64,000 nucleotides of DNA, taken from contig NW_004450303.1 in the NCBI RefSeq assembly GCF_000321225.1, positions 2,148,392-2,212,391 of the forward strand. The letters run 5' to 3'. This DNA comes from Odobenus rosmarus divergens. Lineage: Eukaryota; Chordata; Mammalia; Carnivora; Odobenidae. Shown here in pieces: positions 27,501 to 39,500 of the stretch. Position numbers and translations under genes: made by a program. How positions within the stretch are numbered: the first letter of the stretch is position 1; the number at the start of each line of letters is the position of its first letter. The notes beneath the pieces are model-generated. The model was not told the DNA's origin. It searched no databases and saw only the letters and a program-made list of their open reading frames with translations.

Positions 27501-30500
27501 GTTTGAAACAACTTCCACGTGTGTTTTTCCTTGACAGATATGGCAGTGTGGTGGTAAATTACTGTTTGTCCCCTGCTCTCGTGTTGGACACATCTACCGT
27601 CTCGAGGGCTGGCAAGGGAATCCTCCGCCCATTTATGTCGGATCTTCTCCAACTCTAAAGGTGAGTCTTTGGATACAAGGAGAGAAGCCTAGGGAGCTCT
27701 GTACCACACGTGCCTCATTGATATACCACACACCATGGTAGTCACTTTAGTGGCTGCTCCCTGAATGCGATAAATCTTTTAAGCAGTCAGCGCTGGTTCT
27801 CCCTTTTAACTTAAGCTGGACTTATTCATGAAACACCTTATCGTTTTTGTTTTGTTTTGTTTTGTTTTTTTGAAGTAGAGTTGACATACAATACAGGTGT
27901 ACACAGGTATTCAACATGTATATACGTTGTGAAGTGATCACCACAATAAATCTGGCTACCATCTGTCACCATAAAAGTTGTTACAATATTATTAACTCTG
28001 TTCCCTATGCTGTGCATTGCTCCCCTTCCCCTGTGTCACCCATCTGCTCACCCCTCTAACTCTGGCAACCGTCTGTTTGTCCTCTGCGTCTATGAATCTG
28101 TTTCTGCTTTGTTTGTTTGGTCTTTTAGATTCCACATAGAAGTGAAATCATATGGTATTTGTCTTTCTTTGCCTTACTTATTTCACTTACTATAATACCA
28201 GCCATGTTGTCCATTTGGGTCCATCTGTGTTCTAACAAATGGCAAGATTTCATTCTTTTTTATGGCTGAGTAATATTCCATTGTGTTTGTATATGTGTGT
28301 GTGTGTGTGTGTGTATATGAGTGTGTATATATCTGTATACCCCACATCTTTATCTATCAGTATTATCCATGGATACTTAGGTTGCTTCCATATCTTGGCT
28401 ATTGCAATTATAAACTGTATTATAAATAATGCTGCAGTGAACATAGGGGCAGGTATATCTTTTTGAATTAGTGTTTTTGTTTTTGTTTTTTTAAAGATTT
28501 TATTTATTTATTTGAGAGAGAGAATGAGAGACAGAGAGCACAAGAGGAAAGAGGGTCAGAGGGAGAAGCAGACCCCCCCGCTGAGCAGGGAGCCTGACGT
28601 GGGACTCGATCCCGGGATTCTAGGATTATGACCTGAGCCGAAGGCAGTCGCTTAACCAACTGAGCCACCCAGGCGCCCTGAATTGGTGTTTTTGTACTCT
28701 TGGGATAAATACTCAGAATTAGAATTGCTAGGTTGTATGGTAGTTCTGTTTTTAATTTTTTAAGGCATCTCCATACTGTTTTCCATAGTGGCTGCACCAA
28801 TTTGCATTTTCAAAAACAGCACACAAGTTTTACCTTTTCTTCATATCTTCACCAACACTTGTTATTTCTTGTCTTTTTGATGGTAGCCATTCTGACAGGT
28901 GTGAGATGATATCTCATTGTGGTTTTGATTTGTGTTTCCCTGATGATGAGTGAGGTTAAGTACCTTTTCATGTGTCTGTTGGCCACCTGTCTGTCTTTTT
29001 TGGAGAAATGTCTGTTCAGGTCATTTGCCCATTTTTTAAGTGGGTTGTTTGCTTTTTGATATTGACTCATGTGAGTTCTTTATATATTTTGGATATTAAC
29101 CCCTGTTTCGTTGGATCATTTGCAAATATCCTCCCATTCAGTAGAATGCCTTTTCATTTTTTTGATGGTTTCCTTCACCATACAAAAGCTATTTAGTTTG
29201 ATGTAGTCCCATTTGTTTATTTTCTTTTGTTGCACTTGCCTGAGGAGATAGATCCAAAAAAATGTTGTCCAAGAGCTTGCTTCCAATGTTTTCTTAGGAG
29301 TTTTATGGTTTTAGGTCTTATATTTAAGTCTTTAGTCCATTTTGAGTTTATTTTGTATATGGTATAAGAAAGCCATCCAGTTTCATTCTTTTGCTAGTAG
29401 CTGTCCAGTTTTCCTAACATTTATTAAAGAAACTGTCTTTTCCCCTTTGCCTCATTTGTCAAAAATTAATTGACCATATAAGTATGGGTTTATTTCTGGA
29501 CTCTCTTCTGTTCCATTGAGGTATAAATCTGTCTTTGTGCCAGTACCATACTGTTTTGATTGCTATAACTTTATAGTATAATTTGAAATCAGGGAGCATG
29601 ACACCTCCAGGTTTGTTCTTCTTTCTCAAGATTGCTTTGGCTATTCAGGGTCTTTTATGGTGTCACACAAATTGTAGGATTATTTGTTCTCATTCTATGA
29701 AAAATACTATTGGTATTTTGATAGAGATTGCACTGAATCTGTAAATTGCTTTGGGTTGTATGGACATTTTAATAATATTGATTCTTCCAATCCATGGTGT
29801 GGTGTATCTTTCCATTTTTTTGTGTGTCATCTTTAATTTCTTTCATCAGCATCTTACAGTTTTTGGAGTATGGGTCTTTCACCTCCTTAGTTAAATTTAT
29901 TTCTAGATTTTTTTTTTGATGCAATTGTAAATGGATTATTTTCTTAATTTCTTTTTCCGATAGTTCATTATTAGTGTATAGAGATGCAACTGGCTTATGT
30001 ATATTAATTTCATATCCTACAACTTAACTGAATTCATTTATTAGTGCTAATAGCTTTTTGGTATAGAGTCTTTAGGGTTTTCTATGTAAAGTGTCATGTC
30101 ATCTGCAAATAGTGACAGTTTAACTTCTTTCCCGGTTTGGATGCTTTTTATTTCTTTTTTTATCCGACTGCCATGGCTAGGACTTCCAACACTAAGTTGA
30201 GTAAAAGTGGCAAGAGTGGGCATCCTTGTCCCAGATCTTAGATGGAAATCTTTTGGCTTTTCATCATTGAGTATGATGTTAGCTTGTGAGCGTGTCATAT
30301 ATGGCTTCCGTTATGTTGAAGTATGTTTCCTCTATACTCACTTTGTTGAGAATTTTTATCATAAATGCATGTTGAATTTTATCAAATCCTTTTTCTGCAT
30401 CCATTGAGAAAATTATATGATTTTTATCCTTCTTTTTATTAATGTGGTGTATCATGTTGACTGATTTGTGGACATTGAACCATCCTTGCATTCCTGGAAT

Positions 30501-33500
30501 AAATCCCCCTTGATCATGGTGTATAATCCTTTCAATGTATTGTTGAATTCAGCTTGCTGACATTTTATTGAGGATTTTTGCATCTATGTTTATCAGGGAT
30601 CTTATTATTTTTTAAGATTATTCATTGTATCCCATTCTGATTTAAGATTTCTATATTGAATGTTCTCCGTGAGAAGACATCTCAGACAAACTAAAAAAAA
30701 AAAACAAAACTGCCACTCCGTAGGAAAGTAGTTGAAAGGAAAATACCAGCTTCTACTATTTTCACATGAGTAAAATATTATTTTTGTTTGGTCTAAAAAA
30801 ATTAATCATTAGGAGCTTGTGCAGTAAACAAAATCAAATTTTTGAACAATGCTTGCAAAAGATTAGTATCTTTTGTCCCTCAAACCAGGGACAAAGCAAA
30901 AAAGCCTCACATATAGGCCAAATGTCCCACTGCTAGGAAGATGAAGTCCTCTATTCTTGACTGAGCAACTTTGAAGTTTCTTTAGTTGGGCTGCTTTCAT
31001 AAATTCTGAGAGCATAGGAGTCTGAATCAGACTGTCAGTTATCGCAGTATCAGCTTATTTTATTGTTCCTTAATTCATTTTCTGGAGCCCTTAAACCAAG
31101 TCAAAAGCAGAAAGAAGTTTATTATTGGCTGCAGATGCAACTTGGAAATGTTCCTTAAAGGGAAATAGATAATAGAAGCAGAGATGGAAAGGTCTTAGGA
31201 TGAACACAGGTTCCTAACTAGCCAAATTATCATAGAAATGGCCAAATGGAGCCCCAGCTACAAGAGGAGATGAGATTAAAATATCTGCGATAAAACAAAG
31301 AGCACCAAATTAATACCAGTCCAGACTGGCATTGCAGGAAAAGAACCTGCCCTTGGAGTTGGACCCATAAACACGAAGAATTAATGGAAAGTCACATTGA
31401 TTCATGAAGGCCTGTGCTACAAGGGAAAGGAAAAGAGATGAGAGGGAAATCTTTATCCACTCTAAAAATTAACTGTACATATCATAAAAATGACCCAATA
31501 AATGTAATATTCGTGAGTGCCTAGAGTGTGCCAGGCACTTTTTTTTCCCTCCATCATCCACTCCAACCACAGCGTTCCAATGGCTTACGTCTATTTATCC
31601 AGCTCGTCTGTCTTCTTGGAGCTTCCGACTTTGATAGGCAGTTGTCCCCTAGAATTATCTTCTTAGATGACCCTCAGGCATTTCAAACTCAATGTAGTCA
31701 AAGCTGAACTTTTAACTTTTTCCCAAAAGCAGTTCCTTTTCCTGCATTCTCTGTTTGCCCATGAATGAAACTTAGGGGGGATGTTAGGGTAGTCTTCCTC
31801 CCTTCCCTCCCACCTTACTGAGCCCTGAAGATTCTACCTCATACATATTTCTAAAATTCGTTCCTTTCTATGCTTCGCGCAGGTGCTCGAATCTCTCCCA
31901 TGGATATTAAATAGCCTCCTACTTGGCTATCTGTCATCAGCTGCAACCCCCTTCAGTCCATCTTCCATTCACCACCAGTGTTATTCCCCTGAAAATTAAA
32001 CCTGATGTCTGTACCTGTTTAAAGCCTTTTGATGGCTCTCAGCTAAAGGATAAAATTCAAAGTCCTTAAAAAAGAATAATAATAATAGCTAACACTTTTT
32101 GAGTGCTTGGTATATACCAGACACTAAATGCTTTTTCATATTCACAAAACACAAGCTATGTTGTGGAAAACTACTTGCAGGACTCCAGATGCACCATGCT
32201 ATGTCACACTTCTTTTGGGTTTCTCTTTACCCTGAATACCATTCCCACATAATGAACCACTCCTTCAAGACTGAGCTGTCCTGGGCCCCTCCATGCTGCC
32301 CCTCTGGCCTTCTCCTTCCCAAACAATGAAATGCTCCCTCTTTGTGTTGCTGTAACCTTATGTGTCTGCACTGAATTCATCACGTTCATTAGTATCTAGA
32401 AGACATGGGCTGTGTCTAATTTTGGATGACTTTGCAAAAGTTAAGACTATTTAGCAGTAACATTATGTGTTCTTGTGCGATACTACCACATACAACTTTT
32501 TTGGAACCCAGGGGCTTTTGCAACAGCATGCCTGTGTTCACCCTTTGGTAGTCATAGCCTGGGAGAATCTTTTTTTTTTTTTTTTTTAAGATTTATTTTT
32601 TTATTTGAGAGAATGAGAATGAGAGAGAGAGAGTACATGAGGGGGGGAGGGTTAGAGGGAGAAGCAGGCTCCTCGCCGAGCAGGGAGCCCGATGCGGGAC
32701 TCGATCCCGGGACTCCAGGATCATGACCTGAGCTGAAGGCAGTCGCTTAACCAACTGAGCCACCCAGGCGCCCCCTAGCCTGGGAGAATCTTAACCTGAA
32801 CGCAAGGTGTTTTCTTTTTTTAATTTAAATTCAATTAGCCAACGTGGAGTACATCATTAGTTTCTGCTGCACAAGATGTTTTCTACTCCTGATGTAAATC
32901 AGGGCTCAGCAACGATGGCCTTTAGACCAAATCCAGCCCATTTTAGTAAATAAAGTGATAGCGGGCACCAGCACACCCCTCTGCCTGCGTGCTGTGTAAG
33001 CTACCTTCTCATGACAACAGCAGAGTTGAGTAGTTGCTACGGAGGCTGCGTGGCCCACTGTTGCCAAAGATCCTTACTCTCTGGCCTTTTGTAGAGAAAA
33101 TTTGCTGGGACTAGATTATGTACTCAATCTGTCATAATATTCGTGTCTGCATGCATTCATTCCATTAAACCTTAGAATATAGGTCTTTGTCAGTTATCAC
33201 AGTATCAGCTTATTTTATTGTTCCTTAATTGCTTTTCCTTAAAATGCATCAACTGGGGAAAATATCCGGTTTATTCTGGGTGATAGCAAATGTTTCTATT
33301 ATAGTCGTAGCATGACCCAAAAAGCCACTTGCAAACAGAGCTATTGTTTTTTTGGGATGGTTTCTGAAATGAGTCTTTTCCCTACACATGCTCATAGTGT
33401 GGTTCTAATAGAAAGAGATTATTCTGGGTAAAGGAGCATCCATGTCCAGCCAGCCTCTCCTAAACCCTTTCTGAACTTCACCTTCTTCCTGTAGACAGTG

Positions 33501-36500
33501 GATAGAACATACGATCTTAGAATATACGATCTTTACAGCTCGGTGATGTCAGATTCTGCGTCCGTCACTTCTTAGTTGAACATGCATGATATTTTATCCT
33601 TAGCAATTGACATATTCGGGTCATTAGCTCACTTGCATTTGTTTAATTAAATATCAGGTCCTATCAAGATGAGTTTGTTATATGTTGGTCATATTTCATG
33701 TGTCTAAGATGGGCTCTTTATGGCATTGCAGATATTTTTCTTTTTCTAACAATATCTTCTTTTTCACAGAATTATGTTAGAGTTGTAGAGGTTTGGTGGG
33801 ATGAATACAAAGACTACTTCTATGCTAGTCGTCCTGAATCAAAGGCATTACCATATGGAGATATATCTGAGCTGAAAAAATTTCGAGAAGATCACAACTG
33901 CAAAAGTTTCAAATGGTTCATGGAAGAAATAGCTTATGACATAACTTCACACTACCCTTTGCCACCCAAAAATGTCGAATGGGGAGAAGTAAGTACTGGG
34001 CAGTATTTAGGTCTCAAAATGTGTGTGTTTGGGGACCGAGTTTGGGAGAAGGCAGAGAGATATGGAAATATGTGAGTGAAAGAGAAGAATTCTTGGGGCA
34101 AAGTTTCTCTAAAAACTGTATGGTAACCTCCCCCACCTTTCCACCAGACCGTTAACACCTCCCCTGATGCCCCCCACCCCCACCCAACCACTGTGTCCCT
34201 TGCTCTCAGCTTTTGGACTTACGGCTCTCCATCCTGGAATGACGTCCACTCCCTGCAGCTCCTCCTGCCCCTCCCTCCAAGTCCTATTCCTGGCTAATTC
34301 CAATTATCCTATTGCTCTCAATTTAGAAAGCACCAATTCTAAAAAGCCTTTCTTATTCATCCCCCACCCAATCAGAAAGACTGAGTTCTTGATCTTTCCA
34401 TGAGTTCTCATAACAGCCAGTCTCCATGCTTGGGACCTGGTTCACCATCGTGTCCCATTGGACTAATGCAGAGACCCCCATATACAATACAAAGACTGAG
34501 TTCTTGATCTTTCCATGGGTTCTCATAGCAGCCAGTCTCCATGCTCAGGACCTGGTTCACCATTGTGTCCCAATGGACTAATGCAGAGAGCCCCATATAC
34601 AATAGGCACTCAAACAATGCTTGTCAAATGAATGAATGAATTAATGTACCTGAAAATAAGTAAATCAGGCCAAGGCATTGATTGGTGTTGTCATTTGTTT
34701 TTCCAGACTTGCCTTTGTAACCTCATTTCTGATTTTATGCACGTGTATTAAACGTGCCATGAACTTTCAAACCTAGGTACTGTTGCTTAGTTACATATTC
34801 AACAGCTACTGGTCAAGGGCCTGCTGTGTGCCAGTCACTCTTCTAGACATGAAACAAGACAGGCATGTCCTTTTCATCAGGGGAAAGTTCTCTCGCCTTG
34901 GGCTAGTGGGGGAAAGAGACAACAACAGGGAAGACAAGACAGGTAATGGCAGATGGTGGTGAGGCCTACAAAGGAAATAAACAGGTGATGTTCAGGAGGA
35001 TGTAGGGACAGATTACGGAAGCCTTCTTTGAAGAGGTGGCATTTAATCTGAGATCTGAATGATAAACCAGAGAGCCAAGAGAGAGTGTTCCAAGCAGAGA
35101 AAATGGTGAGGTTGGAGGCTCTGAGTCAGGAAATGCTTTGTCTTTGTGATAATCAGAAAAGAGGAGATTAATGAGGAGGGAGGCCTTTATCCTGTGGGTG
35201 TAGGAAGCCATGGGAGGGTTTTAAGGAGGTAACATAAATTGATTTATGCTTTGCTTTTTAATTACCCTGTTGTGAGGGTTTAGAGTAGAAACAGGGGTGC
35301 CAGTTAGGAAACCTAGTAGGGTAGTTCCGGTGAGAAGCGATGGGAGCTGACACCAGGAAGTCAAAAATGGAATGCAGAGAAGCAGACCAATGTGAGATAC
35401 ATAATTCATCTGGAGGCAGATCGCTGATGGACGGGGATGTGAAGGATGTGGGCCAAGATGACTAGTTTTGGTTTTCCTTTGAGTAGCCGCTGAGGTGGCA
35501 GCTGAGGTGCGGATGCTGGTGGAGGGGATGAGGGGGAAGGGTTGGGAATGGCAAGTTCTTTATCGGCATTCTGGTTGTGTGAGGTGCCTACTGGACAGCC
35601 AGGTGCAGCTGTGAAATTGAAGCCCGGAAAAGAGGAATGTACATTTGGAGCCATCGGCAGGTTCATTGTTTCATGAAACCGAATGAACTCACCTAGGGAG
35701 AAAATAGAGATAGATAAAAGATGGGATCCAGCCATGAGCGATTCCAACATTTAGAGTTGGGGAATAAAAGAAGCTGACCCTTATGCTGTTCACCTCTTGG
35801 TTTAATACCTTCCCCCCATCCCCGCCCTCCCATACTCTTATTTCACCTCTGTGTTCTAGTGTAGCAAACCGTGTGTGACTCCCAACTAGACCATGAGCCC
35901 CTGGAAGTCCAGACCAGATTTTGGTACTCTTAAATCTCCAAGCACACCTGATTAATATAGTGCCTTTTACATAAAAGGAATGACTCCTCCTGGTGACTCC
36001 TCTTGGTCAGTCTCCTGACTTTGAAACCATCTACATGCTGACGACTCTCACATTTCTATCTCCAGCCCAAATCTGTCTCCTGGAGCCCAGACAAGTACCT
36101 CCAACATGCTACTTGTTATCTCCACTGGATTGTCTAACAGAGACTTCAAATTCAGTGTATCCAAAACTGATCTCCCTATCTCCCCTCCCAGCCAGTCTTT
36201 GCTGATCGCTCAGACCAAAAACTTTGGCTACTCCTTTGTCTCCTCTTCTCTCGCACTTCACATCCAGTTCCCAGATCTGAGCCCTTCTTATTGTGCTTTA
36301 AGCCACTACATCTCTGAGATTAACTTTGCCTCCCTGCAGCCTGTTCTCAAGCAGCAGAGTGATCTCTTTAAACTGTGGGTCAGGTCATGTAACTCCTCTG
36401 TTAGAAACGGGCGGTGGAGTGAAGGCAGAGCCCTTCCTAGTGGCCTTGAGGCCACTATACAATCTGGCCCCATTGTTCTCCAGCCTCTCCTTCTGCTTCT

Positions 36501-39500
36501 CTCCCCACTCCGTGCCGGCCCCACCGCTCCCCCCTTTACCCGCACGCTTCTGCTGTTCCCTCTGCCCGAAAGCAAAGTCAGCCTCTTTGCCGGGCCTGAC
36601 ATTTATACAGCCAGCCCTTGAACAACATGGGTTCGAACTGCACAGGTTCACTTATACACGCATTTTCTTCCAGTATAGGAAATGTATTTTCTCTTCCTTA
36701 TGATTTTCTTTTTTTCTGTTTTTTAAGATTTTATTTGAGAGAGCACACGCATGAGCGGGGATGGGGTGGGGGAGGGGCAGAGGGAGAAGCAGGTCCCCGC
36801 TGAGCAGGGAGCCCGATGTAGGGCTTGATCCCAGGACTCTGGGATCATGACCTGAGCCCAAGGCAGACACTTGACCGACTGAGCCACCCAGGCGACCCTC
36901 TTCCTTATGATCTCCTTAACATTTGTCTTTTCTCTCGCTTGCTTTATTGTAAGAATATAGTATATAATACATATAACATACAAAGTATGTGTTAATTGAC
37001 TGTTCGTTGTTGGTAAGGCTTCCAGTCAATAGTATGCTATTAGTAGTGAAGTTTTGGGGAAACCAAAAGTTACATACAGGTTTTTGACTGTGCAGCGGGT
37101 TGGCATCCCTAACCCCTGCGTTGTTCAAGGGTCAATTGTATATACCTCAACACTGCTCCGATGTTACCTTCTCAGGGAGAGTCTGCCTGCTGTCCCCAAA
37201 GCCCTCTTAACCCCCACCTTGAACTTGCTTTTCTTTTTCTTTTCTCCATGGCACTTACCACTTCCAAACATGGTATGTTTTTTGCTTATATTCTCTTTCC
37301 CTCCCTAGAATGTAAGCTCGCTGGGGCAAGGATCTTTTATCTATTTTGTTCTCTGGTGTAACAGAGCCTTACAACGTGCTGGACAAGTACTCACCAAATA
37401 TTTGATGAATAAATAAAGTCATGAGTGAATGAATAGGTGGAATTTTCTCTTCTCCCTTTATAAGCTCATCCCTAAATATATCTTCACTTTAACCTCTATC
37501 CCCACTCTGGCCCCCTGTACATTACACTTCACTTCTCAGCATTCCCTACACATTGCAGGGTAAACCCTTATAAACCCCATGTCTCCCTGGAAACAGTCTT
37601 CAGCATTCCTCCAAGCAGGGCAAGAGGCTCCTTTCTCCGCATGCCCATCCCTCTATCCTGCTGGACGCTTAGCTCTCGGTCTTGCTACAGACGTGAGGGC
37701 CCTGGCCCATGACTTGATTCTCACCTCGTGTCTTCTAAAGCACTTATCATCATAGGTTGCTCAGTCAATATTTGCTGACCGAATGAAAGAATAAACATTT
37801 TATCCAAATACTATAGTAATTCATAATTTAGTTAACAAATACGTAGTATTTCCAGAAAAAGGAAAATGTACATTCCAAAGATGAACCCCTGTGTTTGCTT
37901 CTCACCCACATTATTCATATCAGAGAAAAGTCTCACTGCCTGGCCCATCTGCCCTAACTTTTGTCCCCTGGGCCTCTTGGAGACAGCTGCCAAAATTGTC
38001 GCACAGCCATTTCTTACGTATTTAATCTGGTCTAGACATCTAGGGCCAGTGTCTGCTACCACTGGGGTTAGGGAACTGTGCTCTGTTTTCTTCTCATCCA
38101 CATGAATTCTCATGAACCTGGAATTGTATTTCATATCTTTTTATTTTTTTTCTTCTGCAGTATTTTATCAAAATCTATAGACTAGCACCCTCAGTTGGAG
38201 TAAGCCCATTGCAGTGTGGACTTCAAGACCATAAATGATTTCAGAGACGACTGGCATACTCTGAGCTACTCAAAGACTTGACAAGATCGTCTTAACCTAG
38301 CATTACACGTACCCAGACTTCCACTGTGAACTGCAGTATTTAGCATGAAACTCTCTTCCCCTATTGCTAGAGCTCACTAAAGCTAAACTGTTGCCTGCTT
38401 TTTGGTTCATTGTTCATTTTTGTAGATCAGAGGGCTTGAGACTGTCTACTGCATTGATAGCATGGGGAAGACAAATGGAGGCTTTGTTGAGCTAGGACCC
38501 TGCCACAGAATGGGAGGGAATCAGGTAAATAACCATACTTATTGGAGCAGCTAGTCTTACTGATCAGGGGGTTTCATTTGCTTTTTAATTTGATGATTTT
38601 GTTTGAGTAAAGTTAAGCATTCTGTAAAAAAAACTGAAAGTGCTAAAGCATTTACTTAGATGGGGGGGACGATAGCGGTATTAGGTTTTCACACAAGCAA
38701 TCCAAATCTGGAATTTATTTCTGATATAAGAGATTAGAATATATTCCTATGTGAGTATATAACCATGTAAGCCTAGCTCTGTAGTAATTTTATTTGCAAA
38801 TTTTGTTCAGTATTCCACATTTCCCCCTAATAAATTAGCTAGGATGTTACTGCCAGTACAGTATATTTCACTAATATATTTTCTTACTTTCTTAATGTGG
38901 GTATTGTTCTTGCCTCTAATTTAGATTGTCAAACGTCATCAGCTCTATTTCCACGTTTTCATCTGTTCACACTGTCAGTACATAATAAATATGTGTTAAA
39001 GACCCATTCTCTATCTAAGAGGCTAAAGAACATAATCCTTTAAGTGTTAGCAGGAGTCTTCGCTAATATGAAAATGAATAGGGTTTCTATCTTTGGACAT
39101 AGAATTCTGAACATACAGAAAAATTATAGAAAAATAAGATAGTCATTGAGTTTAATTATGAGTTAAGCTTCTTTTTTTTTTTAAATAATGTATATCAGCA
39201 GAGAAGGTGCCTTGTTATTTTCTTTTTCTTTTTTTAATAGCTTTTTCGAATCAACGAAGCTAATCAACTCATGCAGTATGACCAGTGTTTGACAAAGGGG
39301 CCTGATGGATCCAAAGTTATGATTACACACTGTAATCTAAATGAATTTAAGGAATGGCAGTACTTTAAGGTATTGTGCATTTCGTCTCCTGAAATATTAT
39401 TTGCTATTTCATTTTAATAATACCTACCATCTGGAATTTAGATGGATAAATCTTAAAATATATATGTATGCATAGATATATGTATATATATGTGTGTGTG

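Larger units (their letters stand above)
27845..30640 (-). mobile_element. L1 (antisense), 5'-truncated, ORF2 region and 3' end
   Basis: Reads as an inverted L1 over about 2.8 kb: 3' end near 27850 ('tttgaagtagagttgacata'), ORF2-derived text such as 'aggtgtgagatgatatctca' and 'tgtcatgtcatctgcaaata'. Reverse-strand open fragments are decayed ORF2 with stops and frameshifts. Split by a CAN-SINE at 28481-28679. Confidence 0.85.
30641..33769 (+). other. GALNT7: GALNT7 intron remainder
   Basis: No exon. Holds L2, a CAN-SINE and an L1 stub (listed separately). About 30640-31540 and 32890-33760 show nothing recognised except a 42-bp repeated segment (31034-31075 and 33189-33230). Confidence 0.65.
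35986..37430 (+). mobile_element. L2 element split by MER2 (which holds a CAN-SINE)
   Basis: Left half 35986-36607 ('cttcaaattcagtgtatcca', 'tacaatctggccccattgtt', 'ttctgctgttccctctgccc'). Right half 37139-37430 ('agaatgtaagctcgctgggg', 'aaatatttgatgaataaata'). The halves join in L2 order once the MER2 is removed. Confidence 0.8.
33989..38425 (+). other. GALNT7: GALNT7 intron rich in L2 copies
   Basis: Almost wholly ancient repeats from 34.2 to 37.8 kb (listed separately). From 37.8 to 38.43 kb it is unique and holds the 39-nt microexon candidate. Open frames at 36.1-36.7 kb lie in L2 and are not genes. Confidence 0.7.

Noticed and set aside
36106..36703. 171- and 125-codon frames on + with an opposing 98-codon frame
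   Set aside because: They lie in an L2 and the inserted MER2. No splice or family support.
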